Shown here: piece by piece, positions 10,160 through 21,329 of the stretch | Layout: the number at the start of each line of letters is the position of its first letter | Position numbering within the stretch: position 1 is the stretch's first letter | Assembly (NCBI GenBank): GCA_000469685.2 | Contig: LS997563.1 | Span: forward strand, 45,585,151-45,649,150 | Direction: 5' to 3' | DNA: 64,000 nt | Source: Haemonchus contortus | Taxonomy: Eukaryota > Nematoda > Chromadorea > Rhabditida > Trichostrongylidae | The notes under the pieces: model-generated | Database searches by the model: none | Told to the model about the DNA's origin: nothing | The model's input: only the letters and a program-made list of their open reading frames with translations | Made by a program: the position numbers and the translations under genes

Positions 10160-11610
10160 CGGATCCTCTCTAAACAGATGTTGGGACGGAATATCGGAGT
10201 AGTCGCTACAACCGACACGCGAGGGAGCGTGGCGAGGGGGACACGAGGGTTAAACTGTTGATTGTTTAGGTTAGTGAGAAAGTGTTTATATAAACGGAAA
10301 CCTGTGTAAAAAGGAGTAGAGTATGTTTCTAGGAGTCAGTATCGCAAGAAAAGAAAAAGAAATTGTAGCAAAAACATTTCGCAAATTTTTCTCACTCAAG
10401 TTTACTTCTCACTCGAAATCTTCACATCATCATGCTACAGTCACCTTGGTTGGAAAGGGAAGCCTATTTGATGCAGTCCCAGATACTTCTTAGTGAAAGA
10501 TGGTCAGTGGTGATCGAAAGGATGCAATAAGATAGATTTATGGAAGTCAGAAGGGCGGATCACCGCAAATGAGCATGCTAAAGAGAAGGTACTTTTTCCA
10601 CCCACTGACCTTGGGATTTAGAGCCCAATCTGTGAAGTTTACGTTTGGAGCCTCTGACTATGCTGAAGCTTGGAAGGCCAAAATGAATCGCGGCCCATTT
10701 CTCACCTCTATTTTCGTTCAGTGCAGATCCTAAATCGTGAGTATGTAGTGTTTTCGTGTCGCACCGGAAGTTCAACCTCGTCAACACGTTCATAGCAGCG
10801 AGTCTCCTTTTGTTTCATGTGGGCTCCCAAAGAGTAGAAATTACCTGCATCGGTGAGCTGACAGCATAACGACCTTTACAGCGTGACTTCAGAAGAGTTC
10901 TATCGTTGTCGAAGGACAGTACCTTTTCCTTTTCGTGAATTGCTGAAGCTCGCTCTGTCTACGTAATCATGTTGTGGATCATCGTTCCGCGAATCTTGAA
11001 TCGTAGGGAGAAACCATCAACTTGTAGACGATTTTATTTATGACAGAGGCAGGAAACGACGGATGGGAAACCTTGTAATTCAAGATACACATACTGACAC
11101 CGTTATGGAAAGCGTTACGCTCACTACTGCAGTGAAATGTCTCTTGCCGAGAAGGTCCATTTATATCTTCGGAGCACTTCTGGTGATATCCTTCATGATC
11201 ACTCGCGACAAAGCTACTCGCTGTCTTTTGATCTATAAACAATTTGTCAGCGGAGCGAGACCAAAACCCGTACCTTAGAAAGTCCTGCCACCTCCTTTTT
11301 GAGACTCGTCGTCATCATCGCTTACCTTGTGCTTCGAATTCTTTGCTATCGCTCTATGTATACTAGAAATTAGCGTGCCTCTGTCTCTGAGACGCATTTT
11401 CAGTACAAGTCCATGGAAACTGAAAAGTTTATATACATAGCTTAGGCTTCCTTTTCTCTTATTCAATACCCATGAAGTAAGAACTAACATCTCCTCTCCT
11501 TTTCGTTCAGTCGTCACCCTTCAACAGCTCTCTCTCTCTGCTGAGAGTCGTCTACTTTAGTTCAGAATACTCTCCTTACTTTGAATTCTCAAATAAGCAA
11601 TATATTTACC
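10160..11610. other. gene-free stretch
   Basis: Several 70-90-codon frames occur on both strands, none with a recognised domain or a consistent splice pattern. Confidence 0.35.
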
Positions 11611-11617
11611 ATCATGG

Positions 11618-11905
11618 GCGGAGGTGGTGTAGTGGCAAGTGGCGCACTATCCCACACGCACGGTCAGGGGTTAGAGTCTTGGAACGATATCCGTCGAGGC
11701 CAACCGAGCCTTCCATCCATCGGGGACCGTTAATTGGTAACAGACTCGTCTGGGAGGATGGAAGCATTGACACCACCGCATGTCATTGTATAGGCCACAT
11801 ACGCACTCATTACGCCACAAAGATTCCGAATGGAAGTCCAGTGCGGAGGCGCATCACTCAGACGGGATTGATTGACGCCAGAAACTTTATCCCATAGCCT
11901 TTTGT
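11618..11905 (+). mobile_element. tRNA-derived SINE copy
   Basis: It starts GGAGGTGGTGTAGTGGCAAG (A-box region) and has a degraded B box (GGTCAGGGGTTAGAGTC). It then follows the family through CCAACCGAGCC, CAGACTCGTCTGGGAGG, the CACATACGCACTCATTACGC block and CAGACGGGATTGATTGACGC, to a CTTTATCCC tail. I see no clear target-site duplication. The open frames across it (11679-12065) are not genes. Confidence 0.88.
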
Positions 11906-12828
11906 CTACATTCGTCATTTCGGCTCTGTTTCGGGTGATTCTGCCTGACGAGTTCTCGAACAGTGGATCTGATTGTTGACGTCCCGAAAATCCTACGCCA
12001 TCCGAGGATTTCTCATTCACCACGTCAGCGAAGAGGTTTACAACATTTGGAAAGGTTGCGAACACCTCATCTGCTTGGTAGTCTCGATTCCGAGGAAAAG
12101 TGAACTTTACGGACTATGCTGAGTAAACCCATTCCAAGCACTTTTCCAATCTCATCGAATGCATTATGGTGTTAGGCTCCCCGCTCGAGCAGTTGCACTC
12201 TAGTAATTCATTTTTGCTTTACAATCGCGCTACACTGACCAATACTTTAGTTCCTCGACGGCCTTCTTGCAAAAATTGGGCTGCATCTCACTTTCTGAGC
12301 ACCTCCCTTGTTGAAAAAACTATTACTAGAGAGAAATTTCTCTAGATTTTATCTAGGTATAAGATGCCAGAATATGCCCCGAACAGCCTAGTAAAGTGAG
12401 GTATGAAGGGGGCGTACGATGAGAATTGCTTTGGGAATCTAATCAAGCAGTGCACTCCTATCAATTCATGTAAACTTGTCCGAAATCCTATCTTCGATAG
12501 CACTCACCTATCTGACCCTAACAGTTTGCAGCTCGATGAATGACATCCTAACCGCCTGAACAGTCATCATCGGTAGTGGTCACAACTAAACTCCATCTGC
12601 GCTGTAGAAGGTGTCTTCTCAGCACAGCTTAGGCGCCAAACTAAACTACTTGAAACAACCGCCAGCTATCAAGCTATCGTCTATTTTCAACTTCTCCTTT
12701 TTGTTCTGCTGTTTTATATAATGATCCTACTGCGTCTGTATAATTCACTTATTATTTCTGTTGATTTGTCGGCGTGCGTATGTGAAAGTCTGTGTGTGTG
12801 TGTCGGTGTGTTTGTCCGAAAAAAAAAA
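11906..12828. other. gene-free stretch ending in a TG-rich tract
   Basis: No gene is seen. A short (TG)n tract at 12790-12812 and an A-run at 12819-12829 lie directly before the MITE insertion site. Confidence 0.4.
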
Positions 12829-12837
12829 ACGAATTGA

Positions 12838-13215
12838 GGGTAACGGAACTTCTCCCCTATCGCGGCATTCTCCCTTGCGGCATGCGGCAAATGTCACTGC
12901 AATTACCGTACTCCTGCCAATCGATAGGACCCGGAATTTTTCGTTGATTGCCTTGCTTTTTTATTAGATTTAATCGTTTTTTATTCTGTTTCTTTTTCGT
13001 TTTAGTGTTTATTAGACTTGATTAATTAGAATGACCCCTCCTATATAAACGACGATCAATACCGCATTGGAATTGAAAAGAGCGGCCAGCCAATTCAAAT
13101 AATTAAAGGACTCCCTACCTCACAAATTGCGCGCTCCAATCTTCCATCACAATCCCGCGATAGGCGGCGGGTGCGACGTCTGCGACGCCGTGATAGGGGA
13201 GAAGTTCCCGGACCC
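12838..13215. mobile_element. MULE-like MITE, copy 1 (378 bp)
   Basis: This is a non-autonomous DNA transposon with imperfect terminal inverted repeats. The left end reads GGGTAACGGAACTTCTCCCC; the right end, inverted, reads GGGTCCGGGAACTTCTCCCC. It is flanked by a perfect 9-bp duplication, ACGAATTGA, at 12829-12837 and 13216-13224. A 9-bp duplication points to the Mutator (MULE) superfamily. No coding capacity. Copies 2 (48039-48426) and 3 (59146-59530) lie in the opposite orientation. The TATATAAACGACGATC-like centre is conserved. Confidence 0.9.
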
Positions 13216-13224
13216 ACGAATTGA

Positions 13225-14499
13225 GCATGTATAGAGTCATCCCTATTTTGACAATATCAGCTGTAGCCCTAACAACCTTCTAAGTGTTGGAGTATGATGT
13301 CTCAAATTAGGAGTTTGAGAAGGTACTATCGAAAAAAATTTCTTCGCAGATCCCTTGGGAAAGAAAATCATGGACTACGGGAATTACACCATATCGAGCA
13401 GGAAGTCATTACGACGTACGACCTCCTAGGGCTAACGGCATGATAACACATCGTCACCTTAGGATAAGATCGGTGTTACGTCTAATTATAATAGTTCCCA
13501 GTCGGCAAGTCCACTTCTAAGCACTCCTGATTGATTATTGAATTTCGTAGGGCTAAGCTCGCCTTATGGAAAAGCCCAGCCACACGGGTACTCGATAACT
13601 TGACCCTGAACAAATTCCAGCTTGAGGGAACTCGACTTGAACTCTCTAAGAGTAAAATATAAGTGTGGTATTCAATTGAAATAATAAAGGTACAGTACAA
13701 CTTGAATATTTACTTGAACGAAACCAAATAAGTGAAGAGATCGGGGTATGAATTCAGCCGGTGCTTGAGACGATTGTGGCGATATCGATCGTTGTACATG
13801 AGACTTGCCCCTTTATAGCTGCCTTGAGCCCGCCAGATCATTGCGTAGATCACGTCTATAATCGAATGGGCCCGACCAAAACTAAACGACCGAATTAGAA
13901 ACGAGGAGTAAACAACAAATGAACAACGACGAGGTTGCATTCGCGACATTGATGTTTTCCATGTGGGACTCATTATATGCAACAACTGATTCTAAGTTGG
14001 AAGTCTACAGAATGCCTTTTATGCTGAATACTCACCATTGAAATAGCTTTGAAGCGCCCTCTTTTGAACCAGGATATTTTCATAGTTGAATAACTCACGT
14101 GTTTTTTCGTTATGTCTCTTTTGTAGAGCTCCCCACTATATTCACTTTTTTCCACTTTACGTGAGTCTCGTAGTGCAGTTCAACGTTCCCTAGCCGGGTA
14201 GGAAGCGATTATCCTATTTTTTTTGTAAACTGAAATAATCTACACCAGCTCTGGTTGTAGAAAAATGGAATTTTAGGCTTCTCTAGCAGTGAGAAGGGAG
14301 TGCTTAATTGAATTCCCCCTGGACGTCAAAGTCCGCGGCACAGTGAAGTGGTCAGGGCTTGATCAACCTTGTCTGAAGTATTCCTCAGAGCTGCAGGAAG
14401 GCTCAATGTCACGCTACCACCTATGTAGTTATGGGCTAAGCTCTGAACCGATACTGGCTTTGTGTAGCCACACTCTCCAACTCCTAGTATCCTTGACGG
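13225..14499. other. gene-free stretch
   Basis: Short unrecognised frames only. A minus-strand frame at 13710-13985 has no diagnostic motif. Confidence 0.35.
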
Positions 14500-15951
14500 T
14501 TCTAAGTCTTAGTTGTGGAGTGGGTCCTCCCTTCTAATTGGATTACTGATGAACGATCGCTACAATAATCTGTGCAGTAGTCGCCCGGTATGAAGTTTTT
14601 CAATAAAACTGTAAAAGAGCCAAAAACTTTGCAGAGCTGCCCATTGAAGCGTTTGCTTGCAGCTGATTTGTGATATCTGGACCATTGGCTGGGTGAGCCT
14701 TCTTGCTGATGACTGGACACTAGTATCATCTTTTCCTGAAGCGGATTGTGGACTTCTTCCGGCAGTTGAAACAAAGCGTCTCTTTTTTATGTTGCTCGGG
14801 TTCTTCTTCGTTGAGGTGGTCGTCCCTCAGTGAGTGCTCGAAGTGTGATTAAACCTCCAAAATGAATTAGCCGCAGAGACTAATCAGCATCGATCGGTCT
14901 AGGTGGTGTTAATGAACTCATTGTGTTGTTGAAAACTTCCTTTTTCTAAAAGTTCCCTAGGTCTGCTCCTGTTGTTTGTTGCTTTTGTTCAATTAGTCCC
15001 AGAAACCATCGGTAGACACCTCCTGGTCCCCCGAAACAAACTTCTCTATCGAGAACTCTTTTTTTCCTGTGTAGTTGCAAACCTTTTTCTTTGGAAGCTC
15101 GGATATTGAACACGGTTTGCCTTGCCATGGGAATTCCTACTTCCAAAGAGGTTCTTACTACGAGAGGAAAGTTGACTCTCGAAATTTCAGATAGCGAAGC
15201 TTTAGTGAGAATGTCCTTGGCACCTTTCCTAAGAAATGTGGTGACAGCTGACAGTCGATGACGTGACAGGAAGCGAAGCCCTCTTCTACATACATCCCCT
15301 GAAAGGTAGAAGCTGATGTAAGATTACTTCATCTTGTTGCTCCAAGGTTAGTCAGTTAATATCTTGGTGGAAAGGGAGCAGGAGCTCATCATTACGTGTA
15401 TCAGCAATCTCCTCAAGCTCCTTCATATTTCCTTGTTCTTTGCTATTTTTTTCGAGGAAATAATCGACTGATTTCTTAGCCATCTTTTATGGGCTCAACC
15501 TCACCCAATGCTTTACCTCCTTCGACATTTTCACATTTCACTACATACATTTGCAGAAAAAACTTTGTTAACAGGAAACTGTTTTTTAGATCACTTGGTG
15601 ACAATATGAAGAGATTAATTACTTCTAAACTAGTCTCTGAGCTGACGGGAATACTTGTCCATCACCTGGGCCATGAGCTATGTATGTTATGTGGGTAGAG
15701 TATATTTGAAGAAGTGATTCTGAGCAGCCAATCTCGAATGCGGATAAGTTATCGAAGCTTAAGAAGTTGAGTTTCCTTTGCTCTGGTCCAAAGTTAGCCT
15801 TCCGGACGCCTTGGAGTTGGTCTTCCACCAATACTTCAACAGCACCACAAATTAATTTATTGTTTGTGTATGATGAGCAGAATTGCTTTCGGCTCTCAAA
15901 CTCTTTGTTGAGGCTCCAAACTCTGTATTGAGTTGATCCACGATCTATCAA
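14500..15951 (-). other. coding-like but broken stretch, unidentified
   Basis: Several adjacent minus-strand frames have protein-like composition. They are 15625-15951 (contains VEVLVEDQLQGVRKANFGPE), 15350-15483 (starts MAKKSVDYFLEKNSKEQ), 14946-15146 (contains LQLHRKKRVLDREVCFGGPG) and 14502-14774 (contains NPLQEKMILVSSHQQEGSPS). Stops and frame changes separate them. A decayed retrotransposon gag/pol region or an old gene would both fit. I recognise no diagnostic motif. Confidence 0.25.
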
Positions 15952-16929
15952 AGATGAGGATCATACTTGAAAATCGCTATGGTTGACGAGGAAATGAAGG
16001 ACTGCTGTATTTGTGCTATTCTGCTGCTTTACCAACATCACTTGATAAGTACCGTAATCTAAATCCGACATACTATCAAATATTACTTTCGTTCAACAAT
16101 TAAAGTAGAAATTATTACGCTTCCAAATGCAGCAGTAACATATCTACTAGAATTTGGAAAGACAGCACGGTAAAAAGCTTTCCGTTAGTTCTTTCGAGAA
16201 GAAATTTCGAAACCTCAACAAGGTCTCTTGGGAATTCGAGATAGTTCAATAACAGTGGTTTGTCTGGGTCCCTACTGCTGCTACAAGAGTGCATATATGC
16301 TTAGGAGCACCCTAATGGTTACATTCTTCATCAACTGAAAGGCCTTTCATGAAATTATGGTCACTAGTATCATATAGGAATCCTTTGTGAGCGGGATCCT
16401 AGCCTCGAATTCAACTACCTCCGATCAGTCTTAAATGTCTCTTTTAGAAATTACTACCAATTAGTTTCGAATATGTGCGCAGTGGAATGAAAATAGGCTC
16501 TTCAGCAGTACGCGTGTTGGATGGCTCCACTCCATCAGAACATCAGCACATTTGGACCCATTTATTGGACCAGTTGGGCTACGCACGCCAATGCGTGCAA
16601 CATATGCCCACGCTAACGCCTACGATTAAAAGTGTCAATCGATTGCTCTTCATTTTGAAAATACTCCTTCCTGTTAGAAGTTTGCTATGCATAAAAAACT
16701 CTTCGGATTCTCATTTTCCTTGAAAGCTCTACGCACTCAGCATCAGCTCCGAATTGGGAGCGATTTTTTCTGTAAGCCATCTTCGCTGTGTCCGGTAAGA
16801 ACATCGCATAATACCACAAAAGCGATTATTCAATCGGCGTATAATATCACAAAGGAGAAAAAAAGGGGGCAGCTCGGCTAAGGAAACGTACCTCCGTGAA
16901 ATTTTCGTGCACTTGGAATACTTTGAACG
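15952..16929. other. gene-free stretch
   Basis: No recognisable coding or repeat structure apart from the start of the minisatellite at its right end. Confidence 0.4.
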
Positions 16930-17872
16930 CTCTAGGGCCAAATTGACAATTTTATCGTATATTGCGCCCATTGTGAGCGGAGTGTAGTCCTGCCATCCAC
17001 TATTAGTGTTCCTATTCTGCCGCCCGTATTCCTACCGAGTTTGAGTGCTCTAAGATCACGGGGACAGGAGTTGTGAATTTTTGCACAAACCCCGCCCATT
17101 GTGGGAGGAGTTTGTTCTTGCATCAATAATGAGTGTTCTTATCCTGTTCCCGCAACTCCTACCAAATTTGAACGCTCTAGGATCACGGGGACAGGAGTTG
17201 TGAATTTTTGCACAAACCCCGCCCATTGTGGGAGGAGTCTGGTCCTGCCATCCACTATTAGTGTTCCTGTCCTGCCGCCCGTATTCCTACCGAGTTTGAG
17301 TGCTCTAAGATCACGGGGACAGGAGTTGTGAATTTTTGCACAAACCCCGCCCATTGTGGGAGGAGTCTGGTCCTGCCATCCACTATTAGTGTTCCTGTCC
17401 TGCCGCCCGTACTCCTACCAAATTTGAACGTTCTAGGATCACGGGGACAGGAGTTGTGAATTTTTGCACAAACCCCGCCCATTGTGGGAGGAGTCTGGTC
17501 CTGCCACCCACTATTAGTGTTCCTATCCTGCCGCCCGTATTCCTACCGAGTTTGAGTGCTCTAGGATCACGGGGACAGGAGTTGTGAATTTTTGCACAAA
17601 CCCCGCCCATTGTGGGCGGAGTCTGGTCCTGCCATCCACCATTAGTTTTCCTATTCTGCCGCCCGTATTCCTACCGAGTTTGAGTGCTCTAGGATCACGG
17701 GGACATGAGTTATGAATTTTTGCTCGAACATTTATTTCTCACAAACCCCGCCCCCTTTGGGCGGAGTTCGGTCCTGCCACCCACTAAAAGTGTTCCCATC
17801 CTGCCGCCTGTACTCCTACCAAGTTTGAACGCTTTCGGTCCACGGGGACAGGAGTTATGAATTTCCGATCAG
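16930..17872. repeat. minisatellite, about seven 128-bp units
   Basis: The motif CGCCCATTGTG and its flanks recur at 16965, 17093, 17220, 17348, 17476 and 17604, spacings of 127-128 bp. A diverged unit at 17749 follows a 17-bp insertion. Each unit holds CCACTATTAGTGTTCCT, TGCCGCCCGTATTCCTACC and ATCACGGGGACAGGAG. The unit length is not a multiple of three, so the look-alike 70-75-codon frames on both strands are by-products and not genes. Confidence 0.95.
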
Positions 17873-17931
17873 ACACACACACATACACACACACACACAC
17901 ACAAACACACAAACACACCAACAGACACACT
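17873..17931. repeat. (CA)n microsatellite
   Basis: An imperfect CA/ACAC tract directly follows the last minisatellite unit. Confidence 0.95.
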
Positions 17932-18306
17932 TAGCCGATTATTTATTGGATGTGAGCGAAAGCACGAGTTCCACGGAAAGGCTGTAATAATCTTGCGAAG
18001 CTTTAGCTATATAAGGGAAGCCTGGTGGTCCACTTCATTACATAATGACAAAAATGATAGCGGAGTGTGTTTAGGCTGATATCCCGCAAGCGTTCCCTAC
18101 TCCTGGGTATCCCCTACACAGATGATGGGTGCGATCGCCTAGAATGCCTACCACTGTGCCTTTAAAAATGCTACAATTTTAGATCTCAAGAACACTGATG
18201 AACAAACAGGTTTGTGAGGTGGGTTTGGGAAGCTAAATTTGACATGAGTATGTAGTTTAGAGGCTTCGCAAATTTTTTTCCTTCAAACTCCTTGGACCAT
18301 TTAGTG

Positions 18307-18860
18307 TTAGGTTGATACATAATTATTGCGGATTTTTTCGCGGTTTTTTTTCTCCCGATAGAATTTGAATATTGAGTTCGAATTCTCCCTAGAAATGATC
18401 TACTTGATTCCCTCTACAAGAATATACTCAAAAAACCATCCACGTATTTGCGGAATTAGGCTTAACTACTTCGAGAAAGATTGGAAGGTGGCACAGTCAT
18501 CCCGCAATCTCAGTAACTTTTCGGCGATCGAACAATCAGCCAGAGCCAACCAAGAAATGGGATCTGCCCCTAAATCTGCCATATTTATCTCGTCATTCGT
18601 TCATCGAAAAATGGCTAGAGAATAGAAGTTACGTCGATTTGGATGACTTGATGGCCGATGTCAAGGCGAGGATCGCCCGTAAGGGTCAAAACTTCTTCAC
18701 TTTTGGGATCCGACTAACTAATCAATGGGAAGCAGTGCTTGACGTAGATGGTGAATAGGATCCGGAGTAATTATTTGAATATGTCTTTGCTTAGTGCTTC
18801 TATAGTTTCTTTGAGCAAAACTTGCTGGAAAAAATCCGCGATAATTATGCATAAACCTAA
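18307..18860 (+). mobile_element. mariner element with internal deletion (554 bp)
   Basis: The left terminus TTAGGTTGATACATAATTAT and the inverted right terminus ending at 18860 (TTAGGTTTATGCATAATTAT in reverse) resemble mariner termini of the Hsmar1 type. Only the C-terminal end of the transposase remains between them, so the first three quarters of the element have been lost. TA follows the right end. The left flank is TG rather than TA. Confidence 0.75.
18541..18725 (+). pseudogene. mariner transposase C-terminus, degraded
   Basis: The plus strand reads PTKKWDLPLNLPYLSRHSFI near 18547-18605. This corresponds to the region holding the last catalytic Asp (YSPDL) in the family, here altered. 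The following stretch, near 18606-18750, contains VDLDDLMADVKARI, then FFTFGI and WEAVLDVDGE. This is the usual mariner ending (FF..GI..LP.RW..V...DG.Y). The stop after DGE is in-frame decay. No N-terminal half is present in the element. Confidence 0.75.
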
Positions 18861-18955
18861 TATTTAGAGGCAGGTAAAATGGGGAAATAGAAAATGTCAA
18901 AATAATCGGGTTTTGACCGCAAGGAAGTCATGTGTACTTTCACTAGATCACCTAA

Positions 18956-19181
18956 TGAACGATCGCCGAAAAGTTACTGGGATCGCGGAATGACTGTGCC
19001 ACCTTCCAATCTTTCTCGAAGTAGTAAAGCCTAAGTTTGTGAATATGCGGATGGTGTTTCGAGTATATTCTTGTAGAGGAAATCAAGTAGATCATTTCTA
19101 GAAAAAACCCGAATTCAATATTCAAATTCTATCAAGAAAAAAAAACGCGAAAAAATCCGCAATAATTATGCATCAACCTAA
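18956..19181 (-). repeat. inverted copy of the mariner left end
   Basis: These 226 bases are the reverse complement, with scattered mismatches, of 18307-18537. They include the terminus TTAGGTTGATGCATAATTAT and the block AAGATTGGAAGGTGGCACAG. With the left end they form a large foldback structure with a spacer of about 420 bp. Confidence 0.9.
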
Positions 19182-19844
19182 TAGTAAGGATTTAAGGACA
19201 GAATCTCCGGCGGTAACCAATTCCCTTTTGAGATGCGCCTCCGCATTCGATCTCTATGCAAAACCGAGATGGTGTTTTGGATGTGTACTTATGCATTAAT
19301 TTCGGTATATGTAGATAAGTAGGACCTGTCCCACTCCCTCCCATAACTTCAACAGCTGACGGTTGAGATTCTCACCGTAATGTTCATTATGGATACAGGG
19401 ATCCCTCTTTGTGTTGTAGTACAAGAGGACTGCTATCTTCTCCATCTTTTTCGATAAATTGCCCCATAGAGTCCTTATTTCAATGTTTGATCGACGCTCT
19501 GTCAGTTCTTCGACCTCATACGACTAATTAAGAAGAAGTACACTTAACCTTTGGAGAGCATTGCTCCATTGAATCGGTCACACTTTGTCCTTACACTCTG
19601 ATACAGACTATTTCGACTTGGTGAGCGTTATTGTGGACTACCGAAGGCCTAACTCCATCACTGCTTATCTGACGATTGGTGATTGGGCGCGTGTATCCGT
19701 TAGAAATGGCAAAAATGTCAGCAGAATGAAGGCATCTCTATCTGTTTTCGAAGGATGGACTGTGGCAGAACATTCGCCGCGCTGGTGTGAGTAAGAAATT
19801 TCAGCTACAGATAACAGCCAGTTCGGCCTAATTCACTAGCTAAC
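19182..19844. other. gene-free stretch
   Basis: Contains one 69-codon frame (19585-19794) with no recognised motif. Confidence 0.4.
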
Positions 19845-20110
19845 TGCTCAAAGGCACAGTTCTTAATAGAAATGACTCCCGAGATTGTCCTCTAGCATGG
19901 ACCTGTATCTTTCAAAGAAAGCACAAAACACCCTCAAAGATGCCTGGTTGAAAAACGGTCCAGATACATTGTAATAAGGGTCCCAAAACCGGTCTTGCTG
20001 AAATGCACACCCAAGGGTCAAGTTCTTACATTGCAGCGGCTGTTGACTTCACACCGTTCGCGCCGGGACGCATGCGATGCACGCAAGCAGCTTACTGTAG
20101 CCAGCTCTAC
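19845..20110 (+). repeat. dispersed repeat family R, 5' part
   Basis: It begins CTCAAAGGCACAGTTC and carries TGTAATAAGGGTCCCAAAAC and GCAAGCAGCTTACTGTAGCC, matching the copy at 9866-10150. Confidence 0.7.
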
Positions 20111-20114
20111 GTAA

Positions 20115-21077
20115 ACCTGCAAATTTTGCCTTCATACTCTCGTTCAAACCCTGATTTTTCTACTTTCGTGAAACCTTACATTTTCTCAAACACGCCGATT
20201 TTCACGTTTTCTTCGCCACATTTGCGCTGTTCTGGTCTATTACATCCGTGAAAACTAGGTATTCCAAATTTTTTCGTGAAGTATGGCTATGAGAGCACCA
20301 TTCCGGTTACATCAGTTTCATTGTCAGAGAGAGATCGTGTCGACCAACTGGAAAACATTTTTGTAAGTGTAAAGCGTCTGTAGAAGGTTTTGCAGATAGT
20401 TGAATTTGATGTATTCGTAGATCCAGGGCTATGCAGCATATTTCAACTGCCTTCATACCACTGGTTCCTCCCATTCTGCCCATATGAAAGCCTCTCTGCG
20501 ATGTTCCCCCGCCCTGTCTTCGTTTCCACTTTTTCCGCTGGCTAAATGCGAATATAAGCAACATATGACTGTTTTTCCTTTATTTGTTCAGTTGAAAAGA
20601 TCATAACGGGGCAAATTTTTAGAGTAATAATCAATGGTTCTACAAGTTAATATAAATATAATAATACTCTCATGTATCGAAGAAACCGAGTTAATATAAA
20701 TTGAACACGGCCATATGGAATCCTGTTGGGCTTGTCTCCCATGCAGCCGACTGGGCTGTCATTCTTTAGATATCTAAAAGTTTTCAGTCAGAGTAGGATC
20801 ACTAAATATACATGTGGGAGACCTTCTATGCTTTTGGAAGGACGTTCTGGAAAAACTTAGTAGCCAGCACTGTTTGATAAAAGCGCACTCAAGGTCACGT
20901 GTACATTGGGATAAAAAGCTCAGTTATATCAGGTAAGTGAAGCTGAGCTATCTGGGTTGATAAATTGAAGAAGAGTGAAAGGCCATCCTAATATTTGAGT
21001 GAATATCGAGGCCGTATAGCGACGAGATTGCGATTGGACTTCAAAATTGCTCGGTTTCAAATCTCTGCACTTATTGG
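20115..21077. other. gene-free stretch
   Basis: No gene recognised. A short direct repeat GTTAATATAAAT occurs at 20645 and 20691. Confidence 0.4.
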
Positions 21078-21320
21078 TAGAGGAGTTCCGCCCGGGAGAC
21101 GGGCAGTAGGTCCACTTGTGTAATCGGTCCGCCGCACGCGGCTGTCGCGGACCATTCGTTTCGCCTTTGACATGATTTAATGTTACTTCTTTTATTCCTG
21201 TATTTCTTACTTGCTGCTGCACTCTGCCACATTCTTTCGCGCGCGGCGTCTCATTCACCGCGACGCGACGGTTTCGTTCCTACTGCATCACACCCGTTCC
21301 GCCCATTTTGTAGGCCTATC
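21078..21320 (-). repeat. GC-rich inverted-repeat element, copy a
   Basis: The reverse complement matches 40742-41008 through GTCGCGTCGCGGTGA-like, CAGTAAGTAAGAAATAC-type and GGTCCGCGACAGCCGCGTGC blocks. It is probably a small non-autonomous DNA element. The terminal 12-mer is better preserved in the other copy. Confidence 0.75.
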
Positions 21321-21329
21321 TGCTACACC

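Noticed and set aside
17101..17610. Series of repeated 71-76-codon proteins
   Set aside because: By-products of the 128-bp minisatellite, whose unit is not a multiple of three.
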